Source: Meiothermus sp. (lineage in GTDB: Bacteria > Deinococcota > Deinococci > Deinococcales > Thermaceae). From it: 37,541 nucleotides of DNA. The notes under the pieces are model-generated. The model did no database searches, was not told where the DNA came from, and saw only the letters and a program-made list of their open reading frames with translations. Shown in pieces: positions 1-8,482 of this stretch; position 1 is the first letter of the stretch; each line of letters starts with the position of its first letter. A program made the position numbers and the translations under genes. Where the stretch lies: NCBI RefSeq assembly GCF_025060375.1, contig NZ_JANXCG010000011.1, positions 1-37,541 of the forward strand, given 5' to 3'.

Positions 1-705
1 TTTGCGCTGGCCCTGGCGCTGCTACCCGAATCTTTGAGGCCAGAAGATCGCAAAAAGACGCTGCGCTGGCTCGAGGCCAACCCGTTCGGGGCACTGGCCG
101 CTCTAGCCCGCTACCCGCTGCTGCGCCCGCTGGGCTGGACCATTCTGCTCAACAGCCTAGCGATGAACATGCTGATCGCGGTGTGGATTCCCTACGGCGC
201 CTACCGCTACGGCTTCGGGCCGGCCGAGAACGGCTTCGTCCTGGCGGCCTTCGGGCTGATGAGCGTACTGGGGCAGGGGCTGGTGGTGCCCTGGTTGGTT
301 CCAAGGTTGGGAGAAGGCCGAGCCATCCTGCTGGGCCTGGGGGTAAGCATGCTCAGCTTCGTTCTCTACGGCCTCGCCAGCACCCCCTGGACGCTCCTTG
401 CGGCGCTGGCCATCAGCGCGCTGGGCGCAGTGGATGAACCCGCACTGCAGGCCTTCATCAGCCGCAACGTCCGCCCCGACGAGCAGGGAAGCGTGCAGGG
501 CGCTCTGGCCACCATCGGCAACCTGATGGGCATCGTGGGCCCGGTGGCGGGCACCCACCTCCTCAGCAGCTTCAGCGGACCACAGGCTGTCGTGGAGCTC
601 CCCGGGGCCCCCTTCTTTGCTGGGGCCTTGTGCGTGAGCCTTGGGTTGGGCATCGCCTACCGCACCTTGCGATGCCTTGCCCCCAGTAAAATAACAGGGC
701 CATGA
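1..705 (+). CDS. MFS exporter, TetA-like, C-terminal part (5' truncated by window)
   Basis: The reading frame is open from base 1 and ends at TGA 703-705, giving 234 visible residues; the start lies outside the window. The visible part is hydrophobic with about six membrane segments separated by short loops, such as [13 protein letters not shown] and [16 protein letters not shown]. Near the end, the stretch [22 protein letters not shown] matches the conserved region of the TetA/DHA1 drug-proton antiporter C-half, where EQGxxQGxLAAL is typical. This is therefore the second half of a proton-coupled exporter in the inner membrane; the substrate cannot be told. Its stop overlaps the fumC start as ATGA (702-705), so the two genes are translationally coupled. 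Confidence 0.85.
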   Translation, partial: FALALALLPESLRPEDRKKTLRWLEANPFGALAALARYPLLRPLGWTILLNSLAMNMLIAVWIPYGAYRYGFGPAENGFVLAAFGLMSVLGQGLVVPWLVPRLGEGRAILLGLGVSMLSFVLYGLASTPWTLLAALAISALGAVDEPALQAFISRNVRPDEQGSVQGALATIGNLMGIVGPVAGTHLLSSFSGPQAVVELPGAPFFAGALCVSLGLGIAYRTLRCLAPSKITGP

Positions 706-2102
706 GCTACCGCATCGAAAAGGACACCATGGGCGAAATCCAGGTTGAGGCCAGCCGGTACTGGGGCGCCCAGACCCAGCGCTCCATCCAGAACTTCCCC
801 ATCGGGGTAGAGCGCTTCAAGATGCCGCGCTCCATCATCCGGGCCATGGGCATACTCAAGAAGAGCGCAGCGCTGGCCAACGCCGAGCTGGGTGAGCTAT
901 CCCGCGAAAAGGCCGACCTAATCGTACGGGCCGCAGAGGAGGTCATCGCCGGCAAGCTCGATGATCACTTTCCGCTGGTGGTCTTCCAGACTGGTTCGGG
1001 CACCCAGACCAACATGAACGCCAACGAGGTCATCGCCAACCGGGCGATTGAACTCGCCGGGGGGGTACTGGGCTCCAAAAAGCCCATCCATCCCAACGAC
1101 GACGTTAACCGGGGGCAGTCCTCCAACGATACCTTTCCCACCGCCATGCACATCGCAGTGGTGGAGGAGCTGCACCGCCAACTCTACCCCAACGTGCAAA
1201 AGCTGCGCGACACCCTGGCGGCCAAGGCCGAAGCCTACAAAGACGTGGTGAAAGTGGGGCGCACCCACCTGCAAGATGCCACCCCCATCACCCTGGGCCA
1301 GGAGATCGGCAGCTGGGTGGCCCAGATAGACTACGCCCTGGCCGAGGTACGCCACGCTGAGCAGGGCCTCTACGAGCTGGCCATTGGCGGGACCGCAGTG
1401 GGCACCGGCCTGAACGCCCACCCCCGCTTTGGCGACCTGTGCGCCGCCTACATCGCCAGGGAGACCGGCTTTCCCTTCGTCTCGGCCCCCAACAAGTTCG
1501 CCGCGCTTGCGGCCCACGATGCCCTGGTCACCACCAGCGCAGCTCTGCGCACCCTTGCCGGTGCCCTTTTCAAGATGGCCAACGATGTGCGCTGGCTGGC
1601 CTCAGGGCCCCGCAACGGCATCGGAGAGATTCTCATCCCCGAAAACGAGCCCGGCAGCTCCATCATGCCTGGCAAGGTCAACCCCACCCAGGCCGAGGCC
1701 CTGACCATGGTCTGCGTGCAGGTCTACGGCAACGATGCCGCAGTGGCCTTCGCTGGAAGCCAGGGCAATTTTCAGCTCAACGTCTATAAGCCGGTGATGG
1801 TCTACAACGTGCTCACCAGCATCGGGCTGCTGGGCGACGCCTGCAGCGCCTTCAACGACCACTGTGCGGTGGGCATTGAGCCCAACCTTCCTCGCATTCA
1901 GGAAAACCTGGAAAAGAACCTGATGTTGGTAACCGCCCTAAACCGGCACATCGGCTACGACAAAGCTGCCGAGATCGCCAAGAAAGCCCACAAGGAGGGC
2001 CTGAGCCTGAAGCAGGCTGCGCTGGCGCTGGGTTATCTGACCGAAGAGGAGTTTGATCGGTGGGTGGTGCCGCTGGAAATGACCAGCAACCAACCCCGCT
2101 GA
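702..2102 (+). CDS. fumC: Fumarate hydratase class II
   Basis: 466 residues, the usual size of class II (iron-independent) fumarase, which interconverts fumarate and L-malate in the TCA cycle as a cytoplasmic homotetramer. Visible motifs in order are [13 protein letters not shown] near residue 98, [14 protein letters not shown] near 130, [10 protein letters not shown] near 186 (the His is the family's active-site residue) and the superfamily signature [15 protein letters not shown] near 317, which carries the catalytic Ser loop. Aspartase and argininosuccinate lyase share the fold, but the SSND and [10 protein letters not shown] blocks fit fumarase best. The ATG overlaps the stop of the upstream exporter, and no separate ribosome binding site is obvious. 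Confidence 0.97.
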   Translation: MSYRIEKDTMGEIQVEASRYWGAQTQRSIQNFPIGVERFKMPRSIIRAMGILKKSAALANAELGELSREKADLIVRAAEEVIAGKLDDHFPLVVFQTGSGTQTNMNANEVIANRAIELAGGVLGSKKPIHPNDDVNRGQSSNDTFPTAMHIAVVEELHRQLYPNVQKLRDTLAAKAEAYKDVVKVGRTHLQDATPITLGQEIGSWVAQIDYALAEVRHAEQGLYELAIGGTAVGTGLNAHPRFGDLCAAYIARETGFPFVSAPNKFAALAAHDALVTTSAALRTLAGALFKMANDVRWLASGPRNGIGEILIPENEPGSSIMPGKVNPTQAEALTMVCVQVYGNDAAVAFAGSQGNFQLNVYKPVMVYNVLTSIGLLGDACSAFNDHCAVGIEPNLPRIQENLEKNLMLVTALNRHIGYDKAAEIAKKAHKEGLSLKQAALALGYLTEEEFDRWVVPLEMTSNQPR

Positions 2103-2174
2103 AGTAGGCTTTGAGTCCCCAATCACAGCCCGCTGCGCAGGGCAAGGCGTAGAGTACGGTCTGGAGGTGAGAAT

Positions 2175-2780
2175 ATGAGCTATCCGTTCAAGCTGCCCGA
2201 GCTGCCCTATCCCAAAGATGCCCTTGAACCCCACATCGACGCGATGACCATGGAAATCCACCACGGCAAGCACCATGCGGCCTATGTGAACAACCTGAAC
2301 GCCGCTTTGGAGAAGCACCCCGAGCTGCACAGCTGGGGCATTGAGGACCTACTGGGCAAAATTGCCCAGGTACCCGAGGACATCCGGACCGCTGTGCGCA
2401 ACAACGGCGGCGGCCACCACAACCACGCCCTCTTCTGGGATATCCTCACCCCCGGCGGCTCCAAGGAACCCACCGGCAGGCTGGCCGAGGCCATCAACGC
2501 CACCTTCGGCTCCTTTGAAGAGCTCAAGAACAGGATGACCCAGGCCGGCCTCACCCGCTTTGGTTCAGGCTGGGCCTGGCTGGTCAAAGATAAGGACGGT
2601 AAGCTCCTCGTCTACAGCACCGCCAACCAGGACTCCCCCCTGATGGAAGGCCACACCCCCCTCCTGGGCATTGACGTGTGGGAACACGCCTACTACCTCA
2701 AGTACCAGAACCGCCGCCCAGACTACCTGGCGGCCATTTGGAATGTGATCAACTGGGACAAGGTAGCCGAGCGATTCTAG
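2175..2780 (+). CDS. sodA: Superoxide dismutase [Mn]
   Basis: 201 residues, full length for the Fe/Mn-SOD family, which dismutates superoxide to oxygen and peroxide in the cytoplasm. The four metal ligands are visible: His in [15 protein letters not shown], His in [11 protein letters not shown], and Asp and His in [11 protein letters not shown]. The motif [10 protein letters not shown] contains the Gln that is typical of Mn enzymes rather than Fe enzymes. A strong Shine-Dalgarno GGAGGTGA (about 2163-2170) fixes the ATG at 2175. It is followed by a perfect hairpin at 2798-2823, so it is probably transcribed alone or as the end of the exporter-fumC unit. Confidence 0.97.
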   Translation: MSYPFKLPELPYPKDALEPHIDAMTMEIHHGKHHAAYVNNLNAALEKHPELHSWGIEDLLGKIAQVPEDIRTAVRNNGGGHHNHALFWDILTPGGSKEPTGRLAEAINATFGSFEELKNRMTQAGLTRFGSGWAWLVKDKDGKLLVYSTANQDSPLMEGHTPLLGIDVWEHAYYLKYQNRRPDYLAAIWNVINWDKVAERF

Positions 2781-2797
2781 ACTCCACCGCGGTTCAA

Positions 2798-2823
2798 GCC
2801 CCACTGGGAAACCCCAGTGGGGC
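2798..2823 (+). terminator. Hairpin after sodA, probable terminator
   Basis: An 11-bp perfect stem, GCCCCACTGGG / CCCAGTGGGGC, with loop AAAC lies 17 bp after the sodA stop. The tract after it is C/T rich (CTCTACCTCAGTTTTGC) rather than a clean run of T, so termination may be partial. It could also act as a 3' mRNA stabiliser. Confidence 0.65.
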
Positions 2824-2856
2824 CTCTACCTCAGTTTTGCGCTAACCTGTGGGCAG

Positions 2857-3276
2857 ATGCGCAGCCTCGTAGCCTTATTGGCGACCGCCTTCCTGGGACT
2901 CTCCGGCCTAGCCCACCCCTTTCAGGGCGGCGGGGGCTATGTGGAGGGCCAGGTGGACTTTGAGCCCAACGACGCCCCCCCCAGGGCAGGAATACCCACG
3001 GTAGCCTGGATTGAGTACATCCGGATTGGGGGAAGGCCCTTCAACCCCAAAGACTGCTTTTGCACGCTGCTTTTCTACCAGGGACAGGTGAGCGCCCGGG
3101 TTCAGCCCGACGCCCAGGTGCAGATGCGGCTCAACCCAAGGACCGGTCGGGTGGAAGGGGTGGTGCTGTTCCCCAAACCCGGTCCGTACTTTCTGGTGAT
3201 GCTGGGACGGCCTCTCCCAGGCAGGCAGATACCTCCTTTTGTCATGCAGGCCATTGTCCAGGTGCTCCCCCGCTGA
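2857..3276 (+). CDS. Small secreted protein of unknown function
   Basis: 139 residues. The N-terminus MRSLVALLATAFLGLSGLAHP is a clear Sec signal peptide with likely cleavage after about residue 19, so the protein is periplasmic or released. The mature part has Gly- and Pro-rich stretches (FQGGGGYVEGQVDFEP), a CFC motif near residue 68 (KDCFCTLLF) and beta-like alternation (QGQVSARVQPDAQVQMRL, VVLFPKPGPYFLVML). I do not recognise a family. The end of the mature sequence looks like a small beta-sandwich carrier or binding domain, but that is only an impression. A -10-like TAACCT sits at 2843-2848, eight bases before the ATG. The gene directly precedes the M16 pair, 69 bp before its GTG. Confidence 0.7.
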   Translation: MRSLVALLATAFLGLSGLAHPFQGGGGYVEGQVDFEPNDAPPRAGIPTVAWIEYIRIGGRPFNPKDCFCTLLFYQGQVSARVQPDAQVQMRLNPRTGRVEGVVLFPKPGPYFLVMLGRPLPGRQIPPFVMQAIVQVLPR

Positions 3277-3345
3277 GCCAAAGTGTGGACCCAATCCCAG
3301 TCTGGTTTTGGTCCTTCGGGCGTAATGGGGCCAAAGGAGGAAGGT

Positions 3346-4827
3346 GTGAGACCGGCCATAGGGTTGCTGTTTTTGGTGTTGCTCCTTCCGGGCGCCCTAG
3401 CCCAAAGGCTCAAGGACGAAATTCGCAGGTACACCCTAGACAACGGTCTGCGGGTGCTGATGGTGCCGGACAGGACAGCCCCGGTCATCCACTTCAACCT
3501 GATGTTTGATGTGGGTGGGGTAGACGAGGCGCCGGGCCTGGGGGGCATCGCCCACATGGTTGAGCACATGGCTTTCAAGGGCACCCCGAGCATCGGCAGT
3601 CTGGACTGGCCTAGGGAAAGGGCTGCCCTGGAGGCAGTGGACAAAGCCCGGGCTGAACTGGACCAGGCCCTGGCTCGAGGGGCTCCCCAAAGCGAGGTAG
3701 ACCGCCTCACCCAGGCCTTCAACCAAGCGCGCGAGGAGGCCAAGAAGCTGGCCCTGCCCAACGCAATTGACCAGCTCTTCACCAACAACGGCGAACAAGG
3801 GCTGAACGCCTCCACCGGCTACGACCGCACCGATTACCGGGTTTCGCTGCCCTCCAACCGGCTCGAGCTCTACCTGCGGGTCTACGCCGATGTGATGATG
3901 AACGCGGTCTTTCGCAGCTTCTACGAAGAGGTCGACGTGGTGCTGGAAGAGCGGCGCCAGCGCAACGAAAACGACCCCAACGGAGCCTTGAACGAGGTTT
4001 TTCTGCGAGCAGCCTTCCAGGTGCACCCCTACGGAAGACCCCTCATCGGTAGCCGCGAGGAAATCCTGGGCTACCGGGTGGATAAGGCCATGGAGTTCTG
4101 GAAGACCCACTACCACCCCAACCGTGCGGTACTGGTGTTGGTGGGGGATGTAGAACCTGAGCGGGACATAGCCCTGGTACGGCGCTACCTGGGCGCGGTG
4201 CCCCGAGGCCCCGAGCGGCCCAACCTGGATATCCCCGCTGAACCACCCCAAACCGCTGAGCGGCGGGTTACCCTAGAGTACAACGCCCAGCCCAGCCTGC
4301 GGATTGGCTTCCACAAGCCCACCTACCCCAGCCGCGATGCCTACGTGATGGACATGATCGACGCCATCCTCACCGAGGGCCGCACCAGCCGGCTCTTCCG
4401 CAGGTTGGTGATCCAGGAGCAGGCCGCCTTGAACGTGAGCAGTAGCTCAGCCTCGCCAGGCTTCCGCTACCCAAACCTGTTCGTCATCTCGGCCCAACCC
4501 CGCGCGCCGCGCACCACCCAAGACCTGGAGCGCCTCATCTACGATGAGCTAGAGCGGCTAAAGAACGAACCCGTAAGCCCCCAGGAGCTGCAGCGGGTGC
4601 GCAACCAGACCCGCGCGGCGTACCTCAGGGTGCTCCAGGGAGGGCCAGGCCTGGCCCAGACCCTAGCCTTTTACGAACTCTTCTTCGGCGGCTACGAGCG
4701 CATCTTCGAGGAGGAATCCATCTACAATACCATCACACCTGAGGAAATCCAGCAGGCCGCGCGCAAGTATTTCACCCCTGAAAACCGCACCGTGGCCACC
4801 CTGGTCACCAAAGGAGGCAGCCGATGA
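3346..4827 (+). CDS. M16 family zinc metallopeptidase, catalytic member
   Basis: The GTG at 3346 is chosen because AAAGGAGG (3333-3340) lies just before it and the product then begins with a proper signal peptide, MRPAIGLLFLVLLLPGALAQ; in-frame starts at 3283 and 3325 would bury that signal. The 493-residue product carries the inverted zinc motif HMVEH (70-74) of insulinase/pitrilysin peptidases, with the third ligand probably in VVLEERRQ near 200. The HxxEH-to-Glu spacing is longer than usual because of a helical Ala/Glu/Arg/Gln-rich insertion at roughly residues 85-135. It is an exported protease or peptide-clearing enzyme. It overlaps the next gene by ATGA, and the two proteins very likely form a heterodimer. 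Confidence 0.9.
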   Translation: MRPAIGLLFLVLLLPGALAQRLKDEIRRYTLDNGLRVLMVPDRTAPVIHFNLMFDVGGVDEAPGLGGIAHMVEHMAFKGTPSIGSLDWPRERAALEAVDKARAELDQALARGAPQSEVDRLTQAFNQAREEAKKLALPNAIDQLFTNNGEQGLNASTGYDRTDYRVSLPSNRLELYLRVYADVMMNAVFRSFYEEVDVVLEERRQRNENDPNGALNEVFLRAAFQVHPYGRPLIGSREEILGYRVDKAMEFWKTHYHPNRAVLVLVGDVEPERDIALVRRYLGAVPRGPERPNLDIPAEPPQTAERRVTLEYNAQPSLRIGFHKPTYPSRDAYVMDMIDAILTEGRTSRLFRRLVIQEQAALNVSSSSASPGFRYPNLFVISAQPRAPRTTQDLERLIYDELERLKNEPVSPQELQRVRNQTRAAYLRVLQGGPGLAQTLAFYELFFGGYERIFEEESIYNTITPEEIQQAARKYFTPENRTVATLVTKGGSR

Positions 4828-6227
4828 GAGCCCTGTGGATGCTCCTGGTGGGGCTTCCGCTGGCCCTGGCCCAGGGCCTGGGAATACCCGCCGACTGGCC
4901 CGACCCCTTCAAGATGCAATTCCCGCGGATTGAGCCCCGGCCCATCCGGCCTACCGAGATCACCCTGACCAACGGCCTGAAGGTACTGCTGGTGCCGGAC
5001 AACCGGCTGCCCTTCGTAACCGGGAGGGTCTACCTGCGGGCTGGGTCCATCTACGAACCTGAGGACAAGGTGGGGCTCACCGGCATCCTCGCCGCGGTAA
5101 TGCGCACCGGGGGGGCTGGCGAGCGCAGTCCTGACCAGGTGGACGAAATTCTGGAGACCCTGGCCGCCAGCGTGAGCGTCACAAGCGACAACCTCTTTAC
5201 CTCGGTGGCCTTTGACACCCTGAGCGAAAACCTGGACCAGGTCCTGCAAATATGGGCCGATGTACTGGTGCGGCCCCGCTTTGCCCAAGAGCGGCTGGAT
5301 TTGGAGAAGGGCCGGGCCCTGGAGGCCATCCGCCGCCGCAACGACCAGCCCACCCAGATTGCGGTGCGGGAGTTCGTGCGGCGCATCAACGAGGGCCATC
5401 CTGCCGGGCGCGTCAGCAGCGCGGCCTCGGTGCGGAGCATTAGCCGCGAGGACCTCCTGGCCTTCCACCAGCGCTTCTTCCGACCCAACAACGCCATCCT
5501 AGCCGTCAGCGGGGACTTCCGCATTCCGGAGATGGTGGGGCGGCTCGAGCGGGTCCTAGCAGGATGGCGGCGTGGAGAGGTGGTCCTGCCCACCTTCGCC
5601 CCACCAAGCCCCAAGCCAGCCATCTACTTCGTGCAGAAGGAGACCAACCAAAGCGTCATCTACATGGGCCAGCCCACCGTAACGGCTTTTGCTCCGGGCT
5701 ACAGCGAGCTCGACCTGGCAAGCCGCATCCTGGGGGACGGCTTCAACAGCCGGCTTTTCCTGGAGGTGCGCACCAAGCGGGGACTGGCCTACGCCACAGG
5801 CGGAGCCCAATCGCAGGGTTTTGGCTGGCCGGGTTTCTTCTACGGGGCCTCCATCTCGAGAGTGGAGAAAACCGCGGAAGTAATAGAGCTGATGCTTTCG
5901 CAGTTCCGCGACCTGCGCGAGCGGCCGGTGAGCCAGGAGGAACTCGAGCTTTTCCGCAACAACATCCTGAACGCCGAGGTTTTCCGCTTCACCTCCCGCC
6001 AGGCAGTGGCCGAGCGCATCGCCCGCACCCGGATGCTGGGCCTACCCCCCGACTACTACGAGCAGTACGTGCGCCAGATTCAGGCCGCCACCCCCGCCGA
6101 TCTGCAACGGGTGATGCAGCAGTACGTGCGCCCGGAGCAGTTTGTGATCGTGGTGGTGGGTGACCGGCGGCAGTTTGACAAGCCGCTCTCGAGCTTCGGC
6201 AACGTGATTGAGGTGCCGCTCGAGTGA
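4824..6227 (+). CDS. M16 family protein lacking the zinc motif (partner subunit)
   Basis: 467 residues with a signal peptide (MRALWMLLVGLPLALAQG). The fold is that of M16B: TLTNGLKVLLVPDNRLPFV begins the first domain, and a second M16 domain carries the typical AxxILGDGFNSRLFLEVRTKRGLAYA block near residue 300. The place where HxxEH should be reads GLTGILAAVMRTGG, so zinc ligands and the catalytic Glu are absent. Paired active/inactive M16 subunits are known from mitochondrial processing peptidase and from bacterial M16B heterodimers, and the ATGA overlap with the catalytic gene supports that arrangement here. It probably closes the peptide chamber and binds substrate. Confidence 0.9.
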   Translation: MRALWMLLVGLPLALAQGLGIPADWPDPFKMQFPRIEPRPIRPTEITLTNGLKVLLVPDNRLPFVTGRVYLRAGSIYEPEDKVGLTGILAAVMRTGGAGERSPDQVDEILETLAASVSVTSDNLFTSVAFDTLSENLDQVLQIWADVLVRPRFAQERLDLEKGRALEAIRRRNDQPTQIAVREFVRRINEGHPAGRVSSAASVRSISREDLLAFHQRFFRPNNAILAVSGDFRIPEMVGRLERVLAGWRRGEVVLPTFAPPSPKPAIYFVQKETNQSVIYMGQPTVTAFAPGYSELDLASRILGDGFNSRLFLEVRTKRGLAYATGGAQSQGFGWPGFFYGASISRVEKTAEVIELMLSQFRDLRERPVSQEELELFRNNILNAEVFRFTSRQAVAERIARTRMLGLPPDYYEQYVRQIQAATPADLQRVMQQYVRPEQFVIVVVGDRRQFDKPLSSFGNVIEVPLE

Positions 6228-6330
6228 CAGGCCCAAGGCCGAAGGCCAAAAACCCTGGGATAGGCGACCCGTGAACCAGGGCGCTGTTAATGCTTTCACC
6301 GAGACCCACCCCCTCTATCCGAGGGGCTAT

Positions 6331-6352
6331 TGATAGCGTATTATCATAAAAT
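6331..6352 (+). promoter_or_regulatory. Candidate metalloregulator operator over a leaderless promoter
   Basis: The sequence TGATAGCGTATTATCA (6331-6346) is a perfect inverted repeat, TGATA-6-TATCA, in an otherwise GC-rich genome. It overlaps the likely -10 (TATTAT 6339-6344 or TATCAT 6342-6347), and the ATG of the metal transporter follows at 6353 with only 5-8 bases between, so the mRNA is leaderless. AT-rich dyads of this kind, containing TGATA/TATCA halves, are typical of Fur/Zur/Mur and DtxR/MntR family operators. Which regulator binds is inference. No clear -35 is visible at 16-18 bp. Confidence 0.5.
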
Positions 6353-7123
6353 ATGACCGCTGCTGCGGTGGAGATGAAGGGGTATTCGGTGCGCTTTGGG
6401 GATTTCCGGGCGCTGCAAGAAGTAAACCTAACCGTACCTCAGGGAGCCTTTGTGGCCATTGTGGGGCCCAACGGGGCCGGCAAAAGCACCTTACTAAAGG
6501 CTTTGCTGGGCCTGGAACGGGGCTCGTTGCGGGATGGGCCGACCCAGGTTTCGGGTACGGTACGGGTGATGGGCCTGCCGCCTCGGCAGGTGCCCCCCGG
6601 CTGGGTGGGGTATGTGCCGCAGGTCAAGGGCTTCGACCGCAGTTTTCCCGCTCTGGCCTTGGAAGTGGTGGTGTCGGGGTTGCGGCGCCGCTGGCCCTTT
6701 CTGATCACGGCGCCTGAGCGAAAAAAGGCCGAAGAAATGCTGGACAGGGTGGGGGCGCTGGCCCTGGCCAACCGTCGGTTGGGCCGCCTCTCGGGTGGGG
6801 AGCTGCAACGGGTCTATCTGGCGCGGAGCCTGATCCGCGAGCCCCGGCTGCTCCTCCTGGACGAGCCTGCTACGGGCGTGGATGTGGTGGGGGAGGCCGA
6901 CCTGTACCGGCACCTCGAGGCCTACCAGGCCGAGCGGGGGGCCACCATCCTGATGATCACCCACGACTGGGAAGCCGCTCAGCACCACGCCTCAGCGGTG
7001 CTGGTACTGAACCGGCGGGTGGTGGGCTATGGCCCCCCTGAGCGGGTGCTCTGCCACGAGTGCCTGAGCCAGGCCTTTGGGCACGTGGGCCACGAGCACG
7101 GCCTGGTGCTAAAGGGGGACTGA
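6353..7123 (+). CDS. Metal (Mn/Zn/Fe) ABC transporter, ATP-binding protein
   Basis: 256 residues, the nucleotide-binding subunit of a cluster-9 type importer for divalent metals. Walker A is GPNGAGKST near residue 39, the signature is LSGGELQRV near 150, and Walker B is LLLLDEPATGVD near 166, followed by the switch His in MITHDW. The C-terminus ends in a Cys/His-rich tail (CHECLSQAFGHVGHEHG), as often seen in MntB/ZnuC-type proteins, which may sense or buffer metal. It overlaps the permease gene as TGATG. No substrate-binding protein gene is adjacent on either side, so that component must be encoded elsewhere. Manganese is a reasonable guess given sodA nearby, but zinc or iron cannot be excluded. 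Confidence 0.92.
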   Translation: MTAAAVEMKGYSVRFGDFRALQEVNLTVPQGAFVAIVGPNGAGKSTLLKALLGLERGSLRDGPTQVSGTVRVMGLPPRQVPPGWVGYVPQVKGFDRSFPALALEVVVSGLRRRWPFLITAPERKKAEEMLDRVGALALANRRLGRLSGGELQRVYLARSLIREPRLLLLDEPATGVDVVGEADLYRHLEAYQAERGATILMITHDWEAAQHHASAVLVLNRRVVGYGPPERVLCHECLSQAFGHVGHEHGLVLKGD

Positions 7124-7917
7124 TGCTGGAAGCCCTGCAACTGCCCTTCATGCAGCGGGCCCTGCTGGCCGGCCTGCTGGTAGGAGGCCTAGCCAGCTAC
7201 CTGGGGGTGATGGTGGTGCAGCGCCGCCTCTCCTTCCTGGGCGACGGGCTGGCCCACGCAGCCTTTGCGGGGGTGGCCCTAGGGCTCCTGCTGCACCAGG
7301 AGCCGCTCTGGGTGGCCATCCCCTTTGCAGTGGGGGTCTCCCTGGCCATCACCTGGGTGCGCGAGCGAAGTAGCCTGAGCGACGACACCGCCATCGGCAT
7401 CTTCTTCGCTATGTCGGCAGCCCTGGGGGTGCTCTTCATGTCGCTGCGCCAGGGCTTTGCCCCCGACGCGGTGGCCTACCTGTTCGGCTCCATCCTCACC
7501 GTAACCCCCACCGACCTCTGGGTCATGGGCCTGGTGGCCCTGGGGGTGGCAGCGCTGCTGCCCCTGTGGCCCGACTGGGCCTACGCCACCTTCGACCGCG
7601 AGCTGGCCCTGGCCGACCGGCGGCCGGTGCTCCTCCACGATTACCTGCTCGCAGCCCTCATCGCCTTGGTGGTGGTGGTCTCGGTAAAGGTGGTCGGCAT
7701 CGTGCTTATGGCGGCCTTCATCGTGATCCCCGCGGCCATCGCCCGCCTGCTGAGCCAGACCTTCGCCGCCATGACCCTAGGTGCAGTCGGGATAGGGGCC
7801 TTCTCGGTGCTACCGGGCCTGGCCGCTGCCTACCTCTTTGACATTCCTGCAGGGAGCGCCATTGTGCTCACCCAGGCCCTCTTCTTTCTGCTGGCTTTAG
7901 GCCTGCGCCGGTTTTAG
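7123..7917 (+). CDS. Metal ABC transporter, permease (ABC-3 family)
   Basis: 264 residues with about eight membrane helices. The start at ATG 7123 overlaps the ATPase stop (TGATG); a longer frame starting at 7060 lies inside the ATPase and is not needed. ABC-3 family marks are visible: RRLSFLGDGLAHAAFAGVALG in the N-terminal part, where the GDxxxHAxxxG pattern is highly conserved, and VGIVLMAAFIVIPAAIARLL in the later helices. Together with the preceding ATPase it forms the inner-membrane translocation unit of a Mn/Zn/Fe importer. A short imperfect copy of its 3' end reappears about 580 bp downstream (8426-8482). Confidence 0.92.
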   Translation: MLEALQLPFMQRALLAGLLVGGLASYLGVMVVQRRLSFLGDGLAHAAFAGVALGLLLHQEPLWVAIPFAVGVSLAITWVRERSSLSDDTAIGIFFAMSAALGVLFMSLRQGFAPDAVAYLFGSILTVTPTDLWVMGLVALGVAALLPLWPDWAYATFDRELALADRRPVLLHDYLLAALIALVVVVSVKVVGIVLMAAFIVIPAAIARLLSQTFAAMTLGAVGIGAFSVLPGLAAAYLFDIPAGSAIVLTQALFFLLALGLRRF

Positions 7918-8063
7918 CCCACCAGGGCAGCCGCCACGAAAACTCCAGGCCCCAGCGCTGCTGGCTCAGCCGGGACAGGGCCGCTACCTGCCGCTTTGTG
8001 GAAGGTTCCAAAGACCATTCGCAGGCCTAGGCCCGCACTCGGGAACCGCAGGGCATCCAGGGC

Positions 8064-8407
8064 TCAGCCCAGGGTACTGGAAAGGTGATGAATGAGGGCG
8101 CCGTTCTTCCAGCTCCAGCCAAGGGTGCCCACAACAGCCCAGAAGAACTTCTGCAATCCCTCCCACAACACGACCAGGGCGTACCGTGGAAAATCCCTTT
8201 TGCTGCCCCCCACCGCTAGCCTCCGGTAGATTCCATGCTCTTGATCCGGTGGATGAGGTACAGGTTCGCCAAGCCCGCACCAAGGTGAGAAAAGCCCAAC
8301 AATCCAAGGGTAAACACAGGCCAATCGCGTGCCTCATCCTCCACCCCCATAACAGCGCCAGCAGCCGCCCTAACGCCATAGTAAACGAACCAACCCTGCC
8401 CCTCCAC
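8064..8407 (-). pseudogene. Possible frameshifted small membrane protein
   Basis: On the minus strand a GTG-started frame at 8407 encodes about 63 residues ending at 8216, with the plausible membrane helix VFTLGLLGFSHLGAGLANLYLIH followed by RIKSMESTGG and a stop. A second frame over 8064-8324 carries another convincing stretch, YALVVLWEGLQKFFWAVVG, and ends SWKNGALIHHLSSTLG. Joined by one frameshift near 8220-8230 they would give a roughly 115-residue protein with two helices. I do not recognise a family. A sequencing indel would also explain it, and chance hydrophobicity in antisense of noncoding DNA remains possible. Confidence 0.35.
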
Positions 8408-8425
8408 CTCCGAAGCTCCAACCTA

Positions 8426-8482
8426 GCCGGCAGCGCCAGCGTGCTCACCCAGGCCCTGCTCCTGGAGGCCCGTCTAGGGTGA
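8426..8482 (+). pseudogene. Remnant resembling the 3' end of the metal permease gene
   Basis: The codons from 8426 read AGSASVLTQALLLEARLG and stop, closely matching the upstream permease end AGSAIVLTQALFFLLALGL in the same codon phase. At DNA level 17 bases are identical (8441-8457 versus 7864-7880), with AGCGCC also shared just before. This suggests either a decayed second permease gene or a partial duplication. The match is short, so coincidence cannot be fully excluded. Confidence 0.4.

Noticed and set aside
918-1517. 199-residue minus-strand open frame
   Set aside because: It is the shadow of fumC; the plus-strand product has every class II fumarase motif.
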